From assembly GCA_963978895.1 (NCBI GenBank), contig OZ022239.1:14042066-14106065 (forward strand): a stretch of 64,000 bases of DNA, given 5' to 3'. This DNA is from Erpobdella octoculata (lineage: Eukaryota > Annelida > Clitellata > Hirudinida > Erpobdellidae). Of the stretch, positions 46,166 through 55,812 are shown piece after piece. Both the position numbers and the translations under genes were made by a program. The notes under the pieces are model-generated. The model did not search any database and was not told the origin of the DNA. It saw only the letters and a program-made list of their open reading frames with translations. How positions within the stretch are numbered: the first letter of the stretch is position 1; each line of letters opens with the position of its first letter.

Positions 46166-47215
46166 TCAGTTGAACTTTGACCCTTGAGATTTCAATGGAG
46201 ATTTCGAATTATCAGAATTCGTAAGCTTCATGTGCGTCAAGGCGTAATAAGCATTTTTCCATGTTTTAATGAGACGTTCTCTCAAGGTTTTCTGCTTCTG
46301 CAATGCATTTTCTAGCTGTTTGTGCTTTTTTATTTGTTCGCCAATCAAGAAAACTTCCGCCTGCACCTGTGATATTCTGTCAAGCACGCTTCCTTTGTCA
46401 ACAAGATTAGTTTGTGACTTTCTCTGACTTTTATACAACTCTTTTCTTTTGTTTTTAGTCGATGGTTCTGCATCGAGAGGTAGTAGCTTGGTTGCAAGTA
46501 GGGCTAGGTCATTTGCACTGCCTGCTGCTGCGATGCTGTCAAAAGGGAAAATGGCGTCGTTCAAACCTTCAATTCTCTTCTCGTCTTCGTCGTGTTTGTC
46601 GGCCTCAGAGACGTTGCTGGAGTGCCTGTTGAATTTCTTTATGAGTTCAAAAGTTTTTCTGTTTAAGTCACGTGTCATTCCGACGAGTTGTTTTTCGATC
46701 AAAGCAAGTTTTTGTTCTGATTCAATTAAATCCACTTCTATCAAGTCATCCAGTTCAGAACTTGCAGTTTCATCGGTTTTTTCCAGCATGTCCCTTTTCT
46801 TCAATTTCTCATTTGCTTTCTTCAATAACACATCAATTCCCAAAAGATTTTTCAGAATTTGTCCCAGATCGTGCTTTGCAGCTTGAGAGTTTTTCTTGTG
46901 ATTGTGATCACCCTGGTTGATTTCTGCCTCGACACTTCCTGTGCTCTCTAATGATTTTATAACTTTAAACTGGTCTTCTATGGTGCTTACTTCAGTTTTA
47001 AGTTTCTGGATTTTTTCAGTAAGACTTTGAAGTTTCTGCAGCTGTTTATCAAAAAGGTTCGAATTTTTCGTATGCTGTCCATCCAGGTGGTGTTTGAATC
47101 TACGCAGAAGTGAAGCATTGTTGCTGGTTGTCGTCAGTCCAATGAAAACCAGGAAGAGAGTTAAGGCGTAACATCTTACAGTTTTGTGTGAATTCATTGT
47201 TGAATTATGATTCAT
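46166..47215 (-). CDS. Secreted, cysteine-free coiled-coil protein (P3)
   Basis: Intronless frame of 349 codons. ATG at 47215; the alternative ATG at residue 7 also precedes the signal peptide (CYALTLFLVFIGLTTTSNNA). The mature chain has no cysteine. It consists of long amphipathic helices with heptad-like spacing: ~55-85 (LQKLQSLTEKIQKLKTEVST), ~125-200 (LKKANEKLKKRDMLEK, LIESEQKLALIEKQLVGM) and ~275-330 (ISQVQAEVFLIGEQIKKHK). Basic stretches sit between the helices. A TATA box at 47315-47322 and GTAAACAAAC directly after it precede the gene. General style and position link it to P1 and P2, but no sequence identity is claimed. Family unknown. The likely oligomeric coiled-coil form is inferred. 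Confidence 0.75.
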   Translation of the reverse strand: MNHNSTMNSHKTVRCYALTLFLVFIGLTTTSNNASLLRRFKHHLDGQHTKNSNLFDKQLQKLQSLTEKIQKLKTEVSTIEDQFKVIKSLESTGSVEAEINQGDHNHKKNSQAAKHDLGQILKNLLGIDVLLKKANEKLKKRDMLEKTDETASSELDDLIEVDLIESEQKLALIEKQLVGMTRDLNRKTFELIKKFNRHSSNVSEADKHDEDEKRIEGLNDAIFPFDSIAAAGSANDLALLATKLLPLDAEPSTKNKRKELYKSQRKSQTNLVDKGSVLDRISQVQAEVFLIGEQIKKHKQLENALQKQKTLRERLIKTWKNAYYALTHMKLTNSDNSKSPLKSQGSKFN

Positions 47216-47299
47216 AACATTATTATTATAGCATGTAAATTAAGTTTTATATTTATTGTTTATGAAAGACAAAGTAGAAGTAAATAAATAAAAGTTTGT

Positions 47300-47323
47300 T
47301 TGTTTACGATTGATTATATAAAT
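47300..47323 (-). promoter_or_regulatory. Predicted promoter of P3: TATA box plus forkhead-like motif
   Basis: On the minus strand ATTTATATAA is followed after a few bases by GTAAACAAACAAAC (47308-47295), about 100 bp before the ATG. The arrangement is the same as upstream of P1. Confidence 0.4.
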
Positions 47324-48136
47324 GTCTATATATTTATATATCTTTGTATAAGACAAGATGATGACGTTGTAGTTCCTTATATGGCTGCATACATTAATGA
47401 ATTAATTAAATATTAACTACCTTACAATGTTATTTCTTAATTGTCATGTTTTTTAATTTCTTTTTAGTTACTTTGAATTTTTAGTATTAATTTTAATATT
47501 ACATGCTTTTTGGACAAATCTTTAAAGTGAAAATTTCCAAAATTTCGTCATCCAATCAAACTGAATCTTGGAACATTGACACACTTCTCATGGAAATGCC
47601 TTTCTGGAGAAACAGCATTATCTGACTGACTATTCCACAAGCCATCAACGTGGTGAATAACCGTATTCTTATAACTTTCACGACGACCAATTTTAAACAA
47701 TCCCAATAAAAAGCAGATGTTTCAAAAACATTTTAAAAAAACGAAATTTCTCCTGTTACTCGTGAAGTTAGTAGCGCTGTTGGAATCCACCAAATGTCTC
47801 AGGAAAACAATTTCGATTTCATGCTTTGGCCAAGAAGAACCAAAGTTAAGACAAATGTAGTATCTCATATAACTATATACTAGAATCACGTTGTTGATGT
47901 CAATCTATTGAAATGTTTTTCAGTTAAAATAAATTTCATGTAATGTATGCAATTTTATTTCTTGAAAGTCATCATGAAAAACATAGTCAAAAAACAAAAA
48001 TGTAATGTTATAAGTAAAGTACAAAAATGCTATCATGTAATGTTACAAGTAGAGTTACAAAACAAGTAATGGAAAAAACGAGTTTTTCGACAAACATTTT
48101 TATTTCAAATACGATCAATTTAGAAATACGAAAGAT
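47324..48136. other. Non-coding stretch
   Basis: AT-rich, no gene or element. Short repeats of ATGTTA(C/T)AAGTA(A/G)AGT(T/A)ACAAA begin near 48000 and recur to 48400 on both sides of the family X copy. Confidence 0.5.
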
Positions 48137-48325
48137 GTTCAAATTAAGTTCTTTTTTTGTTTTTTTTTTTCAATTGAATCATGTATTGTCATCCAATATA
48201 AAACTATGCTGAAAGTTTCAGCTTCTTAACTAGTCAAAAAGCTGGTTAAATTTTACTTGCAAGATTTACGTACAGAGAAAGCCACACACACACACAGAAA
48301 CAAAGCTAAATAAAAGTTTATAAAA
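48137..48325 (-). repeat. Dispersed repeat family X, inverted copy
   Basis: Read on the minus strand: AAACTTTTATTTAGCTT...CTCTGTACGTAAATCTTGCAAGTAAAATTTAACCAGCTTTTTGACTAG...GAAACTTTCAGCATAG...GATGACAATACATGATTCAATTG. It lacks the SINE/hAT insertion present at 4895-7308 and so is an empty-site reference. Confidence 0.75.
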
Positions 48326-48951
48326 AGCAAAGATATTGTTACAAGTAATGTTACAAAAAAAGCAAAAATGTTACAAGTAAAGTTTTAAAGAAAACAAAAG
48401 TTATGTTAAAAGGTTCACAATTTTAATTATTTAATGTCCACTACTATGTGATCAGCATGTGGCACATTCGCGTCAATGTTTTCAGCCAATCACAATGCAA
48501 AAAAAGTGTAAACATGAATAAATTAATTATCGGATTCTTCTTGTACTTATACAAGGATTGTAAATATGCTACCCGGCGTTGCCCGGGGTTCCTAGAGGTT
48601 TTTCTATCTTTTTTCTCTCTCACACACTTTTTATCTCTCTCGCTCTCGCTCCCGTTTCCTTTCTTGCTCGTTCTCCCGCTCCCGCCAGGGACGTAAATTC
48701 AGCATTTTCCAGGGGGGCAACATTTTTTCGCCATTATATAGCTTACTGACAGGGTTGGCCGGCGTTGCCTGGGTTTTTTTTCTTTGCCAATGAAACGTTA
48801 AATAAATAACAGTTTATAATTTTTTTTAAATTTTCTCATCAATAAAGTCTTCTAAGTCTACCTGCATGCCAAAAGTTGCTTATATTGCTCCTGCACTTGG
48901 ATGTGATAAGCGTATGCCCTCACACACGCACGCACACACACACACAAACAC

Positions 48952-49126
48952 CAGACTTGTTGTCCTCGAGACTCCGGTCTTGAACTCGAGTGCACTCGAG
49001 TTCGTTTTTCAAGGTCTTGGTCTAGATCTCGATTTTGTGTTAAGGTCTCGGACTTGATCTTGGACTTGGACTCAAAAGTCTCGGTCCAAGATCAAGTCCG
49101 AGACCTTAACAAGGACAACAAGACTG
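48952..49126. mobile_element. Small MITE with a 26-bp perfect hairpin
   Basis: The ends CAGACTTGTTGTCCT (48952) and, inverted, CAGTCTTGTTGTCCT (49126) match at 14 of 15 positions. Inside, arms at 49040-49065 and 49084-49109 are perfect 26-bp inverted repeats around an 18-base loop. A CTCGAGTGCACTCGAG palindrome lies at about 48976-48991. No target duplication is seen. Confidence 0.7.
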
Positions 49127-49989
49127 ATTTTGCTGGTTAAAAGATTCTGACTTAATTTCAACTGAACATTTAATTCAACCATTAAAACGCGTAAAATGAA
49201 CGAAGAAAAATATTGGCACAAGCTCAATTTGGTGTGATGATGAAAAACAAACAAGATGTAGACCATTGAGGAATTAACAATCTTCTGTTAGTTAAGAAAA
49301 AAGGTGCTACATCGACACATTTAATGATGATTTCCGTCATTTAAAAAAAAATTTGTCTAAAATATTGTTCCTTTTATTAATTATGATTTGAAATTAAGTC
49401 ATAAAACGTTCTAGTTAATTTAATAAAATAACATGATTCAAAGATTCAAATGATTTGTTTACAACACTTTGCTGGAAACAATAATCACTTCTTTACCACT
49501 TTTGCCACTGGTTTACAACAATGCTTATAAAAAATGAGTGTTTGTCTGTGAGTTTGTCCTTTATAGAAATCTGAACACACGCATTACCTTTTATATCTAT
49601 ATAAATACGTAGGTACAAGCAGAGAGGGTGGGGGTATGCATCCCCCTACCAAAGTATCAATTAAACTTTTTTTGGGTATAATACCTGGTTTTTTAAAATG
49701 TCCGTATCTTTTTTAGGAGAGTAAAATAAATCTTTTAAAAAAAATAAAAAATTCTTATGACTACCCCTTACCGGTCATCAGCTTTTTTGAAGAGCATCGC
49801 CCACCATGAATTTATGGGTACAAGGGAATGAATGATTTAATCATATTGCAGGAGCAAATACAGGATTATTAAAAAAATGGGGGTCCAAAATGGGGTGGAT
49901 AGATTTTTTATTTTTGTAATAATAAATAATAATAACTTTGATGTAGACAGTTGTGGGGAAACAACATTGCATCGATAGAGAGAGAAGAA

Positions 49990-50260
49990 AGAGAAAGATA
50001 ATTGTATTTTGTATCTTGTGTTTTGAAACAACTGTATTTTCTTATTTTGTTTTTCAAATACTCCAAGAGTCAAGTATTTCGTATTTTATATTTCAAATAC
50101 TCCAAAATGTCAAGTATTTTGTATTTTGTATTTCAAATACCCCAAAAGTCAAGTATTTTGTATTTTATATTTCAAATACTCCAAAAGTCTAGTGATTTGT
50201 ATTGGTATTTGAAATATTTTGAAGTAAATATTAGTATTTCGTATTTGAAATGTATTTGTA
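49990..50260 (+). repeat. ~37-bp tandem repeat of TATTTCAAATACTCCAAAAGTCAAG
   Basis: About six copies of AAGTATTTTGTATTTTATATTTCAAATACTCCAAAAGTC with variation, ending in GTATTTGTACATGCGCTGACCAC. Such TATTTGAAATAC repeats ending in a GCGC-TGACCAC end are typical subterminal sequence of a further hAT family, so this may be one end of another nested element. Confidence 0.75.
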
Positions 50261-50660
50261 CATGCGCTGACCACTAATAGGGGTAAAGTCCCATGAGTTC
50301 GCTGATTGTTAAAATATTATATAGTAAACTCTAGATAAAAAAAAATTAATTTTGGAAATCAAGGGGGACAAATTATCTACACACGCAAAAAAATTTCAAT
50401 ACGCATCGAATCAAAAGTTAAAAATAAAAATATTATAGTAACTGCTAAGTAAAAAAAACTTTAAATTTTGAAAATCAGGAGGGAAAGGCTCTCCCTGCCC
50501 CCCCCCCCCCAATCTACGTCCCTGGATCCCGGTCGCTCTCCCACTTCCTCTCCCTTATCCGCTCGTTCCCCCGCTCCCGGACGCTCTCCCGTTCCCGTTC
50601 GCTTTTTCGTTCCCGCTCGCTCTCCCAATCCCGCTCACTTTTTCGCTCTTTTTTTACTGA

Positions 50661-50845
50661 AATTTAGCCCACGCCTTTTTCCAAGATAAGACGAGAAAGG
50701 GTCCTTGCAAAGGCAGCCATTTATAGGCGCCTACCCTTTTAGCAATGCAAGTGAACTTCTTGCTTAAGGGAGTTACGATGGTGACGCCGGTGAGGCTCGA
50801 ACTGTCGACCTAACGATCGACAGGCGAACACTCTACCGCTCTCCT
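50661..50845 (-). mobile_element. tRNA-derived SINE, near-complete
   Basis: The minus strand starts AGCGGTAGAGTGTTCGCC (Pol III A box, 50843-50824), then a GTCGATCGTTAGG segment and ACAGTTCGAGCCTC (B box, 50806-50793), spaced about 34 bp as in a tRNA. A tRNA-unrelated body follows (CTCCCTTAAGCAAGAAGTTC, ATAAATGGCTGCCTTTGCAA) and it ends near AAAAAAGAGCG. It interrupts the same pyrimidine-rich Helitron sequence, which resumes at 50846. A second copy at 4895-7308 carries the hAT insertion. Confidence 0.8.
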
Positions 50846-51649
50846 CTGCTCTCCGCCTGCTTTCTCGCTTCCGCTTTTTTTCTTTCTTCTACTACCTCCT
50901 AACTCTTTTTTGCCCATAAAACGTAAAATAGATGTGCTAAAAGCTGCTTGAAACCTTCAAACTCTGTACGTAAACTAAATTAGAATAATGGAGGGCATAT
51001 TTAGCTTGCTTCCCGGGTGGCACAAACCCACGCTACGCCACTGGCTTCTACCCCCTCATTCCTACACCCACGTAATCGTTTCTACTAGCTAAGTTTTCAT
51101 TCCGACCCACAATTTCTTTTCCTTCATCTCTGTCCACTCAATCCTATAGTTATTATTAATGCAAGAAAACGTTGATTTACAGATCTTTGGGCACGACTCG
51201 TAAAATTATAGTACACATATATAATTTGTTAGGCAAGATAATAAATATGCAGGTATGAAAACCATAAATAGTTAGGTAGCAGACATTTCAGCGCCTCGTG
51301 GTGTTACTAAATGTCTCAACAATAGATACGATACAATGACAAGCTTTGACGTTCCAAATTTTCAGAAGTTCAAATTTGCATTCTCTTGTAACAAAACAAC
51401 AACAAGCGAGTGGTCTTCGGGTTTATATTTTGTCGGTCTAATAAGTTATCGATTGGTTTAAATAGCTCATGAAACATGTCCCATAGAGGGTTAGTTTTAA
51501 CAAAATTTTAACTTAAAAATTACGGTTTCATTTTTAATAAATTCTATAAATAAAACAAAACTAACCACATTGAAGTTTAATCAAATCGAATGTTTTTTTT
51601 ATCCATTTAAGAAGTGAATATTTAAATTTATTGTTTGATATTTTACCAG
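50846..51649. other. Non-coding stretch
   Basis: A short CTCTGCTCTCCGCCTGC remainder of the Helitron body, then AT-rich sequence. No gene until the acceptor at 51649. Confidence 0.5.
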
Positions 51650-51935
51650 AAAAATTATTGCAGCTTTTGTGGTAGCCATTTTTCTTATAGTGACCTCAAT
51701 TTGCTTGCTGATCGGTCTTGGCTATGGCCTCGGAGTTCGAGATAACATACAAACAACCAACACTGAAGATGATCTAAGCCTCAAAACATCTTCATCTACA
51801 CCGTCTGGCAACACCACCACTCTTAATATTTTAGAAGGTTTTACAAAGCCTGCTCTGCTGGGCAGTTCCGCTACTTCCGTTATGCTAATAAGTTTTACAT
51901 CCAGCTCGAATGTTACCAATACGTCAACTGTTTGA
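51650..51935 (+). CDS. Possible 3' terminal exon with a membrane segment
   Basis: A good acceptor (TTGATATTTTACCAG ending at 51649) opens a frame with one nucleotide left from the previous codon and ends with TGA at 51935. It encodes KIIAAFVVAIFLIVTSICLL followed by IGLGYGLGVRDN, a clear single transmembrane helix, then a roughly 65-residue Ser/Thr/Asn-rich tail (for example SSSTPSGNTTT, TSSSNVTNTSTV). The upstream exons are not identified. The exon at 26745-27307 ends in the compatible phase, but more than 24 kb lies between. ATTTTATATTTTTTAG and AATAAA-like signals follow. Confidence 0.45.
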
Positions 51936-52710
51936 AAATTGATCTTCATGTCAAACCATGATTCTACAGTTTTTTGTTTAATTAATATTTTATATTTTTT
52001 AGACAATAATTTATTTGGAATTGAATTTTTCACATTTTAATTTTAATATGTTTAATTACAGATTGTTAATAAATTGAATACTTACCAGGTCATTTAATAC
52101 ACTAACAAACTAAACACTTTTAATTTATCTGTTCATAGATATATATTTCTAACATGAAATTCGATCAATTGCAAATGTTCCGACAAATTTGAATGACTAA
52201 AAAACGTTTTTGTACGCAAAAAGCATATAATAAGACATTGTATACTAACACTACTGTCTCTTCTTTTAGCGCTTTCTTAAAAAAAAGAACTCAACCGTAA
52301 AAAGCAATTTCCGATTACGTAATTTAAATTGATCTGATCCGTATAATTTGCAGCATTCTGGTATGACAAAGACACCATTAAAATCCACTGCGTGCCTTAA
52401 TGTAGCAGACAACTAACAAAGGCCACCCAGTGAATCCTAATTTTGCCGTTGCGCTCCATATAACTTTTCAACTGAAAATAAAAATAAATTTGTTCATTTT
52501 GTAAGCGTAAAGTTTAAAGAGTTAAAAAAATATTTGAAAATGACTGAAAAAGTTACCTCTACCATTTTATTACAAAAAAAGATCGATTCATTAATTTTTT
52601 GAACGATTATTAAAAAAAACAAATTGAAAATATTTTTCAATGTTCAAGCGATAACTTGAAACTGAAAATATACCTTTACTTATTAGAAAAGAGTTTTTCA
52701 AACGTTCTTC

Positions 52711-52869
52711 TCATGAAATCCGGCAAGGTTCTGCAGGACAGCATATCTCTCGATGGCGAGCAGACGTAGACAGCATCTGTGCTGTTGTGGTCAGTTGCTG
52801 AGACGTGAGTGACGCAAGAAGCAACTCAGAACAAAACAACAAAATTAACATCGTCCTACTGCTTAGCAT
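52711..52869 (-). CDS. Possible short secreted-peptide ORF, ambiguous
   Basis: From the first ATG (52869) the minus strand encodes a hydrophobic leader (MLSSRTMLILLFCSELLLA), a Thr/Ser/Gln stretch and ICCPAEPCRIS before a stop: 52 residues with a CC-x4-C pattern at the C-terminus. That looks like a small cysteine-bearing secreted peptide. However, a second frame over the same bases (DAVYVCSPSRDMLSC, FMRRTFEKLFSNK, stop) is also protein-like, and a donor (AATAA|GTAAAGG) and a strong acceptor (TTTATTTTTATTTTCAG near 52475) suggest splicing. Neither reading is secure, and no family is assigned. Confidence 0.25.
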   Translation of the reverse strand: MLSSRTMLILLFCSELLLASLTSQQLTTTAQMLSTSARHREICCPAEPCRIS

Positions 52870-53541
52870 AACGGCATAAACAGGCTCCGAGCAATGCAAA
52901 TGCAATGATAGGAGCTTCTCGACCTACTATATGAGCACGATGAAGGTGTGGGATAGAATTCATACTGTATTATCGTAATACACACTTTTTCACTTTAATC
53001 CAATCCAGTTACTTATTAAAAAAGCCTCGGAAATAAAATAAAACACTTCTCGATAACCTCATTAAATTACATTTCCAAAATAATGTTTTTGAGTATATGG
53101 ATTTGTTCTTATTCCAATAATGCTGAAATTTTCACGCTGGTCAGCAAAGGAAAAGCCTGTCTACTATTGATACGCCCAAGCACCTAATAGGACGCAGTGT
53201 GCAATTTCTTTTTCGGCTATCAGTGTGCATGACAGCGATATGGCATGGATGCTGAAACATTCAGCACCATGAACGCCAAAAATCGATAGCTTTGATCGGT
53301 TTGTATGAGTGGTTGTTGCAAATTTAGGAAGATGGCATTGTTAATATTATCAACCCAATCTTTGAAAATAATTTTGAATTTTTATTTAAAATGTAATTCA
53401 AATAAAATTGTGAGATGTTTTTAACATTTCTATTCTGGAAAAATAGTTTATTATTTTATGTGATAAGATAAAGGTGCACAGAGTGCACTTTTAAATATTT
53501 TTAGGCTGAAAAAAGTTATCGTCGGTAATCGTGCAGTAAAA

Positions 53542-55533
53542 ATGTCTTTCGAGAAAATTTTTGAAAAGTTCAGTAAAGATTTAGGTGGCCTGAATATTTT
53601 AAAAATTTCTGACAGTTTCAAACTTCTTACAACAGATTTTCAGCGAGCTGAATTTGTTTTGAAACTAAACGAAAACTTTCCTATAGCTTCGCCAGTAGAT
53701 AATTACACTGACGTTCGGCTTAAAGACTCGCAGAAATCGCTAGAGGTGCGCAATGCTGGCAACGAAATGTTCAAAAGAGGACTCATATCTCAAGCCCTAC
53801 TACAGTACACAAAAAGTCTCATCTTCGCGTCACCCTCGTCTGGCGACGATACAAACTCTATGTCTTTAGCTTACGCTAATAGGTCTGCCGCTCTATTTCG
53901 ACTTAAAAAATACGACGAGACGATACTTGACATAGATAGAGCAATACATAACGGTTATCCCCAGGATCTTCTGCATAAACTTTTTGAGAGAAAAGGTGAC
54001 TCTATGGCAGCTAAGCACAAAGTCTATGATGCTGAAATGTGTTACAAAAAAGCAATTTCTGTGCAAAAATCATTTCCTGCAAAGCCAGATGTATTTAAAA
54101 AAATAATTGCATCTCTGGAATGTAAACTAAATTTGTTAAATGTTAACACTGACTCCACACAAAAAAAAAATCTAAGAGAAAACCAAGTTCCATCACTTGG
54201 TAAATCAACCAACCCAGTTCTCCCATGTCTCTCATCGGCATGTGATGTCATGTACACCGAATCAAAAGGAAGGCACATAGTAGCACTGAGGGACATTGAA
54301 CCCGGAGAAATTATTTTAATTGAACCACCATTTGCTTCTATTCTTATTCCCAACCAATTCTTTACACACTGCAATTTCTGTATGTCTTACACAATCAATC
54401 CTATACCTTGCAATAAATGTGTTTTTAGTGTCTTTTGCTCAGAAGAGTGCAGAGGAAAGGCTGTCACCACATTCCACAAATATGAATGCTCAATTCTAGG
54501 ATTACTGGAAATTTCAGAACTGGATAAATTTTCTCGATTGGCTATTAGAACTATTTTGTCTGTGCCCATTTCAAAGATTATAGAGCATGGCAGCAAAAAA
54601 TCATTCAACAAAGATAGAAAGCTTATAGTAAATGAAACAGGAACCTATGAATGGAACAATTACGATGCAATATGCGACTTGGTTACTAATTCGGAAAAAA
54701 GATCTGTTAGTTATTTGTTCAAAAAGTCCATCATGGCCCTATATTTGTTGAAAATTATTGAAAAAACAGGATATCTTACAGAAATTGGTATAACTTCTGC
54801 ATCAGAAAAGCAACTCATGAAGTTAAACATTACTGCTCTGTTGCTCAGCCACCTTCAGTCTTATCCATGCAATGCCCATGAAATATCCGAGTTTCAACTA
54901 AATGACAATTCAGTCTTGACCTCATCACCGGCAGAATTAGGAGCTGGAATATACGCTACACTCAGCCTTTTCAACCACTCCTGTGAGCCAGTAGTCACCA
55001 GGAATTTTTATGGGGACATCTGTGTTGTAAGAGCAATTTCACCAGCTGCGGCAGGATCGGAGATTTCAGATAATTATGGAACTGTCTTCCAACTCCATTC
55101 GAAAGAATATAGAAGCCAGTACTTATTTCCCCAATACTGTTTTAAGTGCTCTTGCCAAGCATGTACCAACAACTGGCCAACTTTTGCACAATGTGTGAAT
55201 CAACCTCCTAAGTGGAAATGTGACAGGTGTGGCTCTCCACTATCAACAAAACCACAAGACGATTTTTTCAACTGTCCTGAATGTCACTGTGATCAAACAA
55301 TCTCTAGAAAATTATCACAATTGCTTGAATCTGAAAAAGCATTTAAAATCGCTTACTGTTCACTCATGTCTTGTAAACCCAAAGAAGCAATTCCTTCAAT
55401 ATGTTCCTATTTAAAGAAGCTGGAATGTCTCATTTGCAAACCCTGGAACGACTTCAGTAAGGGTCAGGAAACGCTAAAGCAATGTTACAGCATGCTGGCC
55501 AACTGTCACACAACGGAACACAACCAGACATGA
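53542..55533 (+). CDS. SMYD4: SET and MYND domain-containing protein 4
   Basis: A 663-codon intronless frame starting at the first ATG after an in-frame upstream stop region. N-terminal TPR-like helices (~67-175, with NAGNEMFKRGLISQALLQYT and YANRSAALFRLKKYDE) are followed by the first part of the split SET domain (~240-270, GRHIVALRDIEPGEIILIEP). Next are the MYND zinc finger (C277-x2-C280 ... C-x3-C at ~307, H/C to ~316) and the catalytic SET core with GAGIYATLSLFNHSCEP (N478-H-S-C481) and ISDNYG (Y512). The post-SET cysteines are C533, C536, C538 and C541, and an extra C-x2-C...C-x2-C pair lies near 555-580. Family members methylate protein lysines using SAM. Human SMYD4 is longer (about 800 residues), mainly in linkers. 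Gene converges on RABIF. AATAAA at 55636-55641. Confidence 0.93.
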   Translation: MSFEKIFEKFSKDLGGLNILKISDSFKLLTTDFQRAEFVLKLNENFPIASPVDNYTDVRLKDSQKSLEVRNAGNEMFKRGLISQALLQYTKSLIFASPSSGDDTNSMSLAYANRSAALFRLKKYDETILDIDRAIHNGYPQDLLHKLFERKGDSMAAKHKVYDAEMCYKKAISVQKSFPAKPDVFKKIIASLECKLNLLNVNTDSTQKKNLRENQVPSLGKSTNPVLPCLSSACDVMYTESKGRHIVALRDIEPGEIILIEPPFASILIPNQFFTHCNFCMSYTINPIPCNKCVFSVFCSEECRGKAVTTFHKYECSILGLLEISELDKFSRLAIRTILSVPISKIIEHGSKKSFNKDRKLIVNETGTYEWNNYDAICDLVTNSEKRSVSYLFKKSIMALYLLKIIEKTGYLTEIGITSASEKQLMKLNITALLLSHLQSYPCNAHEISEFQLNDNSVLTSSPAELGAGIYATLSLFNHSCEPVVTRNFYGDICVVRAISPAAAGSEISDNYGTVFQLHSKEYRSQYLFPQYCFKCSCQACTNNWPTFAQCVNQPPKWKCDRCGSPLSTKPQDDFFNCPECHCDQTISRKLSQLLESEKAFKIAYCSLMSCKPKEAIPSICSYLKKLECLICKPWNDFSKGQETLKQCYSMLANCHTTEHNQT

Positions 55534-55812
55534 GAATTGCTTTTTGAGCTGTGTTGTGTGTTAACATTTTTTTACTAGAGTGCCTTTACGTAGATGTTGC
55601 TTGCAGTGTCTTATTTATTGATGGTATTTTTTTACAATAAAAGATGTAAAAAAATGTCAAAACTGGTTGATGTCTAAAAATATTGAACTTTTGACTGAGT
55701 TATACATGTTAACAATACAGTTCATGGTCAATAATCAAAAATGTAGTTTAATCAATAAATTAAAAAACAGGACCAGAATGCATAAAGTCGTGCTGTTAAT
55801 TGTCTTTATTTC
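55534..55812. other. Convergent 3' intergenic region SMYD4/RABIF
   Basis: The 279-bp gap holds a plus-strand AATAAA (55636-55641) for SMYD4 and minus-strand AATAAA signals (55805-55810, almost on the stop codon, and 55614-55619) for RABIF. If the second RABIF signal is used, the two transcripts overlap at their 3' ends by about 20-40 bases. Confidence 0.6.

Larger units (their letters stand above)
48686..50524. mobile_element. hAT element with CAGGGACGTA ends
   Basis: The left end is CAGGGACGTAAATT and the right end, inverted, is CAGGGACGTAGATT, followed by G/C runs. The flanking 8-mers GCTCCCGC (48678-48685) and GATCCCGG (50525-50532) match at six of eight positions, as expected for an aged hAT target duplication. 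The element sits inside Helitron sequence that resumes on the other side. The interior contains a hairpin MITE (48952-49126), sequence shared inverted with the hAT at 5063 (TGATGACCGG, AAAAAA-GCTGATGACC), and the TATTTCAAATACTCC repeat. No transposase frame is visible. Confidence 0.75.
48568..50660 (-). mobile_element. Helitron remnant split by a hAT insertion
   Basis: The left part (48568-48685) is CTACCCGGCGTTGCCCGGGG, then a TCTCTCGCTCCCGTTTCC-type body. The right part (50525-50660) continues the CCCGCTCGCTCTCCC body. Between them is the hAT element 48686-50524. The GCCCGGG box marks the Helitron 3' side, so the element is on the minus strand. Its CTAG and TC ends are not preserved. Confidence 0.6.
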
